From: Desulfobulbaceae bacterium BRH_c16a | GTDB lineage: Bacteria; Desulfobacterota; Desulfobulbia; Desulfobulbales; Desulfocapsaceae | NCBI GenBank assembly: GCA_000961725.1 | Contig: LADS01000069.1 | Location: 1-64,000, forward strand | Direction of reading: 5' to 3' | DNA length: 64,000 nucleotides | Part shown: positions 1-7,477 of the stretch, in pieces | Numbering within the stretch: position 1 is the stretch's first letter | How the letters are laid out: each line of letters opens with the position of its first letter | Made by a program: the position numbers and the translations under genes | The notes under the pieces: generated by a model | What the model was told of the DNA's origin: nothing | Databases searched by the model: none | The model's input: the letters and a program-made list of their open reading frames with translations, nothing else

Positions 1-574
1 AGTTGGTGGCTTTGTAGGTTGGGCTGTGAAGCCCAACGTTTTTTGGGATGTTGGGCTTCACAGCCCAACCTACGCGGCTACATCTTGAACGGAATCATGT
101 AGGGTGCGTTCCACGCACCAGTATTACCACCGTTTTCCGACGCCGGTTGGGCAAGGCTTGCAAAGGGAGTTGGTGGCTTTGTAGGTTGGGCTGTGAAGCC
201 CAACGTTTTTTGGGATGTTGGGCTTCACAGCCCAACCTACGCGGCTACATCTTGAACGGAATCATGTAGGGTGCGTTCCACGCACCAGCATTACCACCGT
301 TTTCCGACGCCGGTTGGGCAAGGCTTGCAAAGGGAGTTGGTGGCTTTGTAGGTTGGGCTGTGAAGCCCAACGTTTTTTGGGATGTTGGGCTTCACAGCCC
401 AACCTACGCGGCTACATCTTGAACGGAATCATGTAGGGTGCGTTCCACGCACCAGCATTACCACCGTTTTCCGACGCCGGTTGGGCAAGGCTTGCAAAGG
501 GAGTTGGTGGCTTTGTAGGTTGGGCTGTGAAGCCCAACGTTTTTTGGGATGTTGGGCTTCACAGCCCAACCTAC
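1..574. repeat. Tandem array of 167-bp units with two hairpins each
   Basis: Units start at 1, 168, 335 and 502. The fourth is cut short after its first palindrome, and the first may begin before the window. Each unit carries a 60-bp palindrome whose arms begin GTAGGTTGGGCTGTGAAG, and a smaller perfect hairpin GGTGCGT-TCC-ACGCACC. The full units are nearly identical; one difference is T at 122 where the next copies have C. GTAGGTTGGG palindromes and GGTGCGT hairpins are familiar REP-like intergenic motifs in many bacteria (recalled, not searched). The array touches the stop codon of the acidic-protein gene, so it may also terminate transcription there. Near-identity of the units suggests recent amplification or active homogenisation. 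Confidence 0.93.
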
Positions 575-3500
575 TTATTTTTCAACTCACTTCGCAATTC
601 GGCAATTTCCTGTTGCAGCGTCAAGCGGAGCGTTGCAATTTCCTGTTTCAGATCTTCGGCAAAGATCTCCCTGCCCGACTCGGTCTTCTGCCCGGCCAGG
701 GTCTCTCTTAGGCCTGCCGATGGACTGTCTTCAACCGTATCTTCGTATTGCTGCAGCAGTTGATCAAAGTCGTCCTGGGCATCCGCAACAACAACGATCT
801 CCTCACCTTCCGCGTGAACCGGTGCATTCTGCACAGTCTGACGCGCCAACATGCCCTGCTGCCACTCCAGCACCTTTATCGTTTCCATCAGGAGCAGGTC
901 CTGGCTGTAGAGGATGTCATCGTCGCGTCTGCTCGACAACGCCTTAAAGACGGAGTTCAACAGGTTATAGGCCTCCGAACTTGCCTCAAACCGATACTGA
1001 TGGATATGCTGGGTTATGGTCGACAGCAGCTGCAGGAAAGTTTTTTCAAGGGGCTTATCCGCCCATTCCCGGCGCAGGGCATTAATCTCCTCGCGGAGAC
1101 CCAGAATAACCTTGTCATCCAGTTCAATCCCCAGAGACTCGATGCAGGCATGCAAACCACCAAGGGGATCGCCGGGACTCTTCGTTGTATCGGCCGTCAA
1201 TCCGGGAATTGCAAAAGACGGGGTACTATAGTCATCTGCTTCAAGAAAATCGGCTGGTGTGCTCTCTGTATCTTCATCCGCCCATTCGAGCTCGGGTTCT
1301 TCCGATGTAATGACATCGTCGGCCAATGCAACAGGAACTGGCGGGGCTTCGACAGACTCTTCAGCCAGTTCAAAGATAACCTCTTCTTCCTCGGATATTT
1401 CCTCTGCAGCAAAAGACGACACCTCCATCGCAACCGGAGCAAACTCTTCCTCCTCAAGCTGAGCAACCACTTCCTCCTCAACCGGAGCAAAATCTTCTTC
1501 CTCAACCTGGGCAGACAATCCTTCCTCGACCGGAGCGGCGAAAGACTCCTCCCCGTCAGGTTTTTCAGGAACCTCTTCCAGATCGAAGAATGCATCGATC
1601 TCTTCACCGACTTCGGCAGAAACACGTTCTTCTTCATCCTCTTCGGCATTTATCGGTTCAAGACTTTCAAAGAGAGTGTCTACCTCGGCGCTGTCTTCGG
1701 CATTCTCCTCAAGATCGCTTCCGGTGAAAAACAAGTCTAAATCTTCTTCCTGTTCCTGCAGGGTCAGGACAGCATCATCATCTTTTTCAACCTCGGCAGC
1801 GGCAAATTCCTGCTCCCAATCGTCATCGGTGAGTGCTGCAGGCTCTTGCTCTTCATCCGCCCCGCCAACCTGTTCGACCACGCTCAATTCTTCTGAGCCC
1901 TGAACATTGGCAACCGTGATTTCGGTCGCCTCCACAAAAGGATCTTCCTCGGCATCTTTTCCAGTATCGGCATGAAAAGAGAGTTGCTCCTCTGCCAGGA
2001 ACAGATCATCAAGCGTTCCACTGAGTTCATCACCAATATCTCCCGATGCGACAGAACTTTCGAGGGTTGCAGCACTGAAAATACTTTCCTCATCGCTTGC
2101 AAGCAGCGCCGGGGCAAACTCATCGCCCTCCATTGGCAGTGACAACTCATCGGAATCTTCATCCGCTTCAGTCTCGACGTCCACGCCCTTCAACGCGACA
2201 TTCCTGTCCAGTCCGGTGGGTTCAAGCAATGGTTCAGGTGACAGGGATTCTTCGTCCGGGAAAATCGACTCGGCTAAACCGGCAACTTCTTCGTCGGAAG
2301 CGGATATTTCCTCCGGCTGTTCGTCCTCCACCTTTAAAAGTGCCTCTTCCGCGTCGTCAGACATCTCGCCGGGCTCGCTCAAGGCAGCTACGACCGGCGC
2401 GTTGCGTTTATCCTTTTCGACAATTTCTTCCTCATCGTCAGCTTCGACATCAACGCCTTGCAGAGCAAGCTCCCGCTCAACCGAGGACAAAACATGCGTA
2501 TCTTCGTCTTCAAAGGCGAGTACAGATATGATCTCGCTTTCACTCAGTGCTTCATCGCTGTCCGCCGGCGGGAGGGCTTCGACCTTTTCTTCGGCAACGG
2601 CTGCGAAACTCCCTCCAAAGAAATCATCGATTTGAGAGGCAACCACGCCTGTCTCGGATCCTAACGATTTTGCCTCTTCTTCGGCTTGGAAGCCAATTAC
2701 TTCGTCATCGGGAATATCGGCAAAGGCAGGCGCTATCTCACCCGATACACTCTCATCATAATCGTCATCCTCTTCGTCATCCTCCTTCTTGCCGATCGCT
2801 TCAGGAGAAATCGTCGGACCGAGCAGCGCCTTGAACGAATTGAATTTTTCCACAGCCGGAAAGAGAACGTTTTTCTCTTCCTGCAGGCTCATGGGAGTCT
2901 GCACTATCTTTTCAAGACTTTCGTAGAAAAGATGCAGGACATTGAAAGCGTCGGCATGGGCGTTGCTCTTTTTCGTCTTAATATAAGCGCCCAGTGTACC
3001 TATTCCCTGCAAAAGAATGAGCTTTGGCCTGCTGCCGGCAAATTCTTCCTCAAGACGAATGACCTCACGACGGAGATCGTTCAAATCCTGGTCGGTGATT
3101 TCCCAGTCGATGCCGAGAACGATTGCCTTGAGATTCAGAAGCGTGTCTTCGCCCTCTCCTTCCTTTTTTACCTGGACTCCTGCCGGACGGGTAGGCGGTG
3201 GCTCTTGAACGGGTTTCGACTGTTGTCCGATCTGACGCTTGAGACCTTCGAATCTTTTCACATCCTCAAACAGTATTTCCTTTTTCTGAGCCTCGGTAAG
3301 ATCTTGGGAGGATACGATTTTTTCGAGATTGTAGTAGAGGGTGAGAAGAAGTTTTATTGAATTGGGGTGGGAGTTGGCTTTATTCTGGTAGATGTACTTG
3401 CTGATTTTTTCCAACGCCTGGACATAAACAAGATTGATGCTGTTATTCGCCCATATACCTTTAAGATCGATCAATTCTTCATTGAATTGCAGAAGGACTT

Positions 3501-3678
3501 CGTCTGTTATCTCCCAATCGATCGATAAAACCAGACTCTTCAGCCTGCTGATCGGTGATTCATCATTCGTTGAGAAATCGAAAAGATCATCCGCATCGGT
3601 GTAGTATGAATCATCATATTCATCAGTCCCTAATGTCAAATCATCGTCATATTGGCTCTCGATATCCTGTTTCACCAC
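571..3678 (-). CDS. Large acidic protein with three related helical domains; partner gene of MglA/MglB-like proteins
   Basis: Function unknown. The 1035-residue product has no signal peptide or membrane segment. Three related domains of about 105 residues lie at roughly 43-150, 181-288 and 836-943; the first two share IDWEITD after a short leucine-rich stretch, and the third has IELDDKVILGLREE. Between 295 and 830 is a very acidic, low-complexity linker with duplicated GVDVE blocks (near 408 and 498). Short motifs of the form [IVL]D-x-[FL]F recur: IDDFF near 350, LDDLF near 556, LDLFF near 647, VDTLF near 666 and IDAFF near 693. Residues 1000-1035 look like a coiled coil. The start is GTG (a second GTG follows), 11 bases after the stop of the MglA-like gene, so the three leftward genes probably form one unit. 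The TAG stop lies inside the first arm of the palindromic array. It could be a scaffold or effector of the GTPase; that is inference from position. Confidence 0.85.
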   Translation of the reverse strand: MVKQDIESQYDDDLTLGTDEYDDSYYTDADDLFDFSTNDESPISRLKSLVLSIDWEITDEVLLQFNEELIDLKGIWANNSINLVYVQALEKISKYIYQNKANSHPNSIKLLLTLYYNLEKIVSSQDLTEAQKKEILFEDVKRFEGLKRQIGQQSKPVQEPPPTRPAGVQVKKEGEGEDTLLNLKAIVLGIDWEITDQDLNDLRREVIRLEEEFAGSRPKLILLQGIGTLGAYIKTKKSNAHADAFNVLHLFYESLEKIVQTPMSLQEEKNVLFPAVEKFNSFKALLGPTISPEAIGKKEDDEEDDDYDESVSGEIAPAFADIPDDEVIGFQAEEEAKSLGSETGVVASQIDDFFGGSFAAVAEEKVEALPPADSDEALSESEIISVLAFEDEDTHVLSSVERELALQGVDVEADDEEEIVEKDKRNAPVVAALSEPGEMSDDAEEALLKVEDEQPEEISASDEEVAGLAESIFPDEESLSPEPLLEPTGLDRNVALKGVDVETEADEDSDELSLPMEGDEFAPALLASDEESIFSAATLESSVASGDIGDELSGTLDDLFLAEEQLSFHADTGKDAEEDPFVEATEITVANVQGSEELSVVEQVGGADEEQEPAALTDDDWEQEFAAAEVEKDDDAVLTLQEQEEDLDLFFTGSDLEENAEDSAEVDTLFESLEPINAEEDEEERVSAEVGEEIDAFFDLEEVPEKPDGEESFAAPVEEGLSAQVEEEDFAPVEEEVVAQLEEEEFAPVAMEVSSFAAEEISEEEEVIFELAEESVEAPPVPVALADDVITSEEPELEWADEDTESTPADFLEADDYSTPSFAIPGLTADTTKSPGDPLGGLHACIESLGIELDDKVILGLREEINALRREWADKPLEKTFLQLLSTITQHIHQYRFEASSEAYNLLNSVFKALSSRRDDDILYSQDLLLMETIKVLEWQQGMLARQTVQNAPVHAEGEEIVVVADAQDDFDQLLQQYEDTVEDSPSAGLRETLAGQKTESGREIFAEDLKQEIATLRLTLQQEIAELRSELKNK

Positions 3679-3689
3679 AGCATCTCTCT

Positions 3690-4295
3690 TTAGAGTAATT
3701 TTTTCTGTATGGAAATCACCGATGAAGAGATAATTTTCTTCAATGTAGCGGCAACATTGTATCCGGTTATTGCACTTGCTTCAAAGTAAGGCACTTTCAA
3801 CCTGCTGTTCAGGTCTTTCTCCAGGACCGAAATCGGCAGAACAGGAATACCATGTTCCTTCAGGTCGACCTTATTGTATTGCATCACCAGCGGAATCCGA
3901 AAAATGCTCTCCTTGTACGACTGCAGATTTTCGTGCAGCTGATTCAGGGATCTGATGTTTTTTTCCCGCTGTTTCTCCATCGCATCGGCAACAAATACAA
4001 TACCGTCCACACCCCTCAGGACAAGCTTGCGGGTGGCGTTGTATTTGACTTGACCAGGCACGGTGTACAATTGGATTTTGACGTCATAGCCTTTAATCTG
4101 GCCCATATCAAAGGGCAGAAAATCAAAAAAAAGTGTCCTGTCCCCATGTGTTTTCAGACTGACCATTTCCGATACTATCTGCTTGCGATACGTCCGGTTA
4201 ATGTACTCGAGGTTGGTCGTTTTTCCACACCGCCCAGGTCCATAATACACTATCTTTACTTGAACAATTTTGTCCTTTAAGTTGATAAAGCTCAA
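3690..4295 (-). CDS. mglA-like: MglA-like small Ras-family GTPase
   Basis: The product is 201 residues, the usual MglA size. The N terminus MSFIN and the P-loop YYGPGRCGKTTN closely resemble Myxococcus MglA. The TVPGQ stretch is the MglA version of the switch II region, and YNKVDL is the guanine-specificity NKxD motif. MglA proteins are cytoplasmic polarity switches whose GTP hydrolysis is stimulated by the roadblock protein MglB. The start codon is TTG, supported by homology of the first five residues and a GGGAGTGG ribosome-binding site about six bases upstream. The gene sits 85 bp downstream of the MglB-like gene and 11 bp before the acidic-protein gene. No type IV pilus or gliding cluster surrounds it, so the polarity output is unknown. 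Confidence 0.93.
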   Translation of the reverse strand: MSFINLKDKIVQVKIVYYGPGRCGKTTNLEYINRTYRKQIVSEMVSLKTHGDRTLFFDFLPFDMGQIKGYDVKIQLYTVPGQVKYNATRKLVLRGVDGIVFVADAMEKQREKNIRSLNQLHENLQSYKESIFRIPLVMQYNKVDLKEHGIPVLPISVLEKDLNSRLKVPYFEASAITGYNVAATLKKIISSSVISIQKKLL

Positions 4296-4380
4296 CGTTC
4301 CACTCCCTATCGATGATCAGTACAAAGAAAACTCCTCATTGAACAACGCCGGATAAACAAGGCAATGAAACAAACTCACA

Positions 4381-4779
4381 TCACCTTTTTTCCCATACTT
4401 TTCTTATCTTCTCAATAACATCGACAACATTAAGACGAAGAAAACCGAGGGAGATATCCCTGCCGAACATTGAGATAAGCAGCAACTCATCGTCGATCTT
4501 GCTGAAATGTATGTTGGATTCCTGCCCTTTATGAAAAAGTAACGAAAATTCCTGTTCACCGACGAGTTTGGCCATTGCATCGACCGTGGCAAAATTGCCG
4601 GCTGCCAGCGCGGCAAAAGAATACACATCGTATTTACTTTCACCATTATCTTTGGCAGTAATTATATTACCAGCCATATCAATAATAATAACGCAATCAA
4701 CACCAAGCTTTATCAGCTTCTCCGACAAAATTAAATCTATCTGTTCGAGTTGCTCTTGACTGACAATCCCATAATTCAT
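4381..4779 (-). CDS. mglB-like: Roadblock/LC7-domain protein, MglB-like
   Basis: This is a 132-residue single-domain roadblock/LC7 protein. The stretch FAALAAGNFATVDAMAKLVG and the later GRDISLGFLRL match the conserved core of MglB, the dimeric GTPase-activating partner of MglA. A longer reading frame begins upstream, but the ATG at 4779 is preferred because GAGG lies nine bases before it and homology begins there. It lacks the C-terminal tail of Myxococcus MglB. It is the first gene of the probable three-gene unit and is followed by the MglA-like GTPase, the usual partner order. The function as GAP or exchange regulator is known for the family and inferred here. Confidence 0.88.
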   Translation of the reverse strand: MNYGIVSQEQLEQIDLILSEKLIKLGVDCVIIIDMAGNIITAKDNGESKYDVYSFAALAAGNFATVDAMAKLVGEQEFSLLFHKGQESNIHFSKIDDELLLISMFGRDISLGFLRLNVVDVIEKIRKVWEKR

Positions 4780-5167
4780 GCCACAAACCTCATTGTAAAT
4801 GTTGGTTGCTGGTACCAGCTGATAATACGATCGATCTACAGTATTAAGACCTGTTCTCCTATAACGAAGAAAGTCAAATAAATATATTGATCTAGCACAC
4901 TCTACATAAACTGAAAACAATACTTTTGCAGGAAGCTACGGTCTTTTCAAAACCATGAGACAAGACACGGGGTATACCTTAGCATTACCATCATACTATA
5001 CGATAGATTTAAATCTATATGAAGGTTTATTTTTAACAACGAATTCATCTCGCTAGCGGCTCGAAACGGCTACCTGAAAGGTCTTTTTCCAGCCATTCGG
5101 CAGCCCAGGATGAATCGGAATTGCACCTTGAAGACATTTCTGCTAAAGAACCGTTGGAGGTAATACA
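4780..5167. promoter_or_regulatory. Divergent intergenic region with a 16-bp perfect palindrome
   Basis: The 388-bp gap separates the leftward MglB-like gene from the rightward tatD gene and should contain promoters for both. A perfect palindrome ATAGATTTAAATCTAT lies at 5003-5018 in an AT-rich stretch, suitable as an operator or promoter element. A strong GGAGG ribosome-binding site for tatD ends at 5160. No ORF is supported in the gap. Confidence 0.5.
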
Positions 5168-5986
5168 TTGAATTCCACACATGATTTTTCAACCAGCCAT
5201 ATTATAGATACCCACTGCCACCTGGATATGGATGCGTTCGCCGACGACCTTGACAAGGTCCTTGACCGGGCAGCTCTCGCGAACGTCAAAAAAATAATTA
5301 CCATCGGCATAGATCTGCCCAGTTCGATCGGGGCTGTTCATCTTGCCGAAAAATATCCCCAGGTATCTGCTACCATAGGGGTGCACCCCCACGATGTCGA
5401 TAATCTGAAAAAGAGTGATTATGCAGCCCTGGAAAAGCTCCGCGCCGACCATCGGCAAAGCATTGTCGGTTACGGCGAAATCGGCCTGGATTACTACAAA
5501 CGTTATTCCGACCCTTTAAAGCAGAAAAAACACTTCATCGGACAGCTTGACCTGGCACACCAGCTCAAGCTCCCGCCAATTATCCATAATCGGGAAGCAG
5601 ACGATGATATCCTTGAAATTCTCGGCCGCGCAAAACCCATGGACTATGGCGGCATCATGCACTGTTTTTCCGGAGATCTGACCTTTGCAAGGAAGATTAT
5701 CGATCTAGGCATGCTGATTTCCATACCCGGAGTAGTTACTTTCAAGAACAGCAACACTCTGCAGGAGGTTGTCAGAAACATTCCACTCGAGTCAATGGTA
5801 ATTGAAACGGATGGCCCATTTCTCGCTCCACATCCTTTTCGCGGCAAAAGGAACGAACCGTCATACCTGGTATATACGGCGCAAAAGATTGCAGAACTCA
5901 GGCAGACCGATATGCATGTGATTGCCGGGCAGACCACCGCCAATGCGGAGAAGCTTTTCTCAACGACTACAGAAAAAAAACAGTAA
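5168..5986 (+). CDS. tatD: TatD-family metal-dependent hydrolase
   Basis: The 272-residue product has the expected TatD TIM-barrel motifs: the metal-binding THCHLD at the start, GEIGLDYY, HNREADDD, HCFSGD and ETDGPFLAP followed by FRGKRNEPSYL. TatD-family enzymes are cytoplasmic metal-dependent nucleases or esterases with roles in DNA repair or quality control. The start is TTG at 5168, supported by GGAGG seven bases upstream and by the lack of a better ATG before THCHLD. The stop TAA overlaps the ATG of the next gene (TAATG), so it is translationally coupled to yggS. The exact substrate cannot be read from sequence. Confidence 0.95.
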   Translation: MNSTHDFSTSHIIDTHCHLDMDAFADDLDKVLDRAALANVKKIITIGIDLPSSIGAVHLAEKYPQVSATIGVHPHDVDNLKKSDYAALEKLRADHRQSIVGYGEIGLDYYKRYSDPLKQKKHFIGQLDLAHQLKLPPIIHNREADDDILEILGRAKPMDYGGIMHCFSGDLTFARKIIDLGMLISIPGVVTFKNSNTLQEVVRNIPLESMVIETDGPFLAPHPFRGKRNEPSYLVYTAQKIAELRQTDMHVIAGQTTANAEKLFSTTTEKKQ

Positions 5987-6669
5987 TGATTTCAGCAAAC
6001 ATTCAAAAAATAACGGAACGGATCGCAGAGGCTGCGCGGAGATCGGGCAGGAAGCCGGAAGAAATAAAACTGGTCGCGGTTTCCAAACATTTTCCTGTAG
6101 AAGCAATCATTGAGGCATATGCCGCGGGTCAGAAATTATTTGGGGAAAACTACATTCAGGAGGTCCAAGCCAAAAAGGATCTCGTCCCGCCGGGAGTGGT
6201 GTTCCATTTCATAGGCCACCTGCAGAGCAACAAGGCAAAAATTGCCGCCGGAACCTGCAGTATGATCGAGACCGTCGATAGCTTTAAGCTCGGCAAAGCA
6301 CTCAATACTCTCCTCGAAGCCCTGAACCGGAGCATAGATGTCCTCATTCAGGTAAATATCGGCGAGGATGCAGGCAAAGCCGGGATAAAAGAGGAAGAAA
6401 CCGAAGGATTACTGGTCCAGCTCAAGGAACTGCCGAGGATCAGGGTGCGCGGACTTATGACTATGCCGCCCTTCGTCGCCGACCCCGAACTGTCCCGGCC
6501 CCATTTCCGCAATCTCCGGAAACTCTCGGAAAAACTGGTTCTGAAAAAGTTGTTTGCGGATTCGGTGCAACCGGAACTCTCAATGGGCATGTCGGATGAT
6601 TTTCATGTCGCCATTGAAGAGGGAGCTACCATTATCCGGGTGGGCACGGCGATATTCGGGCACCGCTAG
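5986..6669 (+). CDS. yggS: YggS/PLPBP-family pyridoxal phosphate homeostasis protein
   Basis: The 227-residue product has the PLP-binding barrel of the YggS/PROSC family. The PLP lysine lies in LVAVSKHFP, followed by FGENYIQE and HFIGHLQSNK. The C-terminal SMGMSDDFHVAIEEGATIIRVGTAIFG is the family's phosphate-binding segment. These cytoplasmic proteins buffer pyridoxal phosphate and have no known catalytic activity. The gene overlaps tatD by one base. Its TAG stop lies inside the left arm of an inverted-repeat element, so the natural C terminus may have been altered by insertion, although the length is normal for the family. Confidence 0.95.
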   Translation: MISANIQKITERIAEAARRSGRKPEEIKLVAVSKHFPVEAIIEAYAAGQKLFGENYIQEVQAKKDLVPPGVVFHFIGHLQSNKAKIAAGTCSMIETVDSFKLGKALNTLLEALNRSIDVLIQVNIGEDAGKAGIKEEETEGLLVQLKELPRIRVRGLMTMPPFVADPELSRPHFRNLRKLSEKLVLKKLFADSVQPELSMGMSDDFHVAIEEGATIIRVGTAIFGHR

Positions 6670-6814
6670 GAGGCCGGCCGAGAATGCCCTTTCCACCCAT
6701 ATCTTCGTTAAACTCGAAAAAATTATCCTCGGAATATTAAGTATATGCCTCCGGTAATTTTTTCGAGTTTGCCTCGATCTTGGAGAAAATTGCTATTCTC
6801 GGACGACCTCCTAG
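6666..6814. repeat. Nested inverted-repeat element (MITE-like, 149 bp)
   Basis: The outer arms are 20 bp (6666-6685 and 6795-6814, beginning CTAGGAGG and ending CCTCCTAG) with two mismatches. A second, perfect 16-bp inverted repeat (AAACTCGAAAAAATTA and its complement) lies inside at 6710-6725 and 6755-6770. The left outer arm contains the yggS stop codon. The architecture fits a small non-autonomous palindromic element; no transposase is encoded and no target duplication is obvious. Confidence 0.7.
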
Positions 6815-6830
6815 GTGCAGGCCGGATAAT

Positions 6831-6867
6831 AAAAAAAGAGGGGCTGTCGTGGAACGACAGCCCCTCT
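6831..6867 (-). terminator. Rho-independent terminator for the small cysteine-rich gene
   Basis: A perfect 13-bp stem AGAGGGGCTGTCG / CGACAGCCCCTCT with a five-base loop is followed, on the minus strand, by seven T residues (AAAAAAA at 6831-6837 on plus). It lies just past the stop of the gene ending at 6890. Confidence 0.93.
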
Positions 6868-6889
6868 TCAATAACTGGCCGATCTTCGG

Positions 6890-7129
6890 TTACTTTCTTT
6901 TCGAAGCTCGTTTTGCTGCTTTGAGAGGATTGACCCTCGTCTTGATAATGTCGATCTCGGGCTTCGCGTGTGTCGCAAAGTTACAAAAGCCCAATTTCCA
7001 TTTTGCCGCCGGGATCAAGTAACTTTTGCAATGCCTGCCTTGCTCATCCTCAACAATCCGCCCGCATCCCTCACATTTATCAATAATAGGCAGAAAATTC
7101 ACGTTGCTATTATTATCCTTATTCCCCAT
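6890..7129 (-). CDS. PxxKW-family cysteine-rich small protein
   Basis: This 79-residue protein has two N-terminal cysteines (CEGCGRIV) and two more downstream (HCKSYLIP and LGFCNFATH) around the family signature PAAKW. The pattern suggests a small metal-binding module, zinc or iron-sulfur, of unknown role. From recall such proteins are frequent in sulfate-reducing Desulfobacterota, which supports the lineage call. ATG at 7129 is preferred over an in-frame TTG at 7141 because GAGGG lies at the right distance before the ATG. The C terminus is rich in lysine and arginine. A strong terminator follows. It appears monocistronic. Confidence 0.8.
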   Translation of the reverse strand: MGNKDNNSNVNFLPIIDKCEGCGRIVEDEQGRHCKSYLIPAAKWKLGFCNFATHAKPEIDIIKTRVNPLKAAKRASKRK

Positions 7130-7477
7130 AGTTGCCCTCAACTCTGTCTAATACTTACTGATGTTTCTTTCTTCTCACCAGAAAAACAGTCGTGGCGAAC
7201 CATCGACTGACGCTTACGATCTAACTTCATGAACTGATTAGTATACCAAGGTCGGAAAAGCTAGACAAGTTATTTTTCTATCGAACGATACGGATCAATG
7301 CGGATTTTCCTTATGATTTCTTGTTTTTCAAGAAAAAAATAAATTAAAGGAATCTCCGACTGCAGACTCTTGTAATATGCAAGTTCATGATATACAATCG
7401 ATATCATTTATTGTTTATGACAACTGCGGTTGTCATTGTTACCCCGTAGCATATTCACCAAATATTGGAGGCAAACA
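7130..7477. promoter_or_regulatory. Divergent intergenic region before the pilC-like gene
   Basis: This 348-bp AT-rich gap lies between the leftward PxxKW gene and the rightward pilC-like gene. It should hold promoters for both. I see no convincing sigma-54 signature or hairpin. A TTGGAGG ribosome-binding site precedes the ATG at 7478. Confidence 0.4.

Noticed and set aside
1..574. CRISPR-like array
   Set aside because: The period is 167 bp, the whole unit is conserved and there are no unique spacers or cas genes.
48..711. Repeated 73-residue ORFs in the left array
   Set aside because: They are translations of the 167-bp repeat itself, have no ribosome-binding site and are dominated by palindrome sequence.
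748..1740. 330-residue ORF on the plus strand
   Set aside because: Antisense shadow of the acidic-protein gene; composition follows its glutamate codons.
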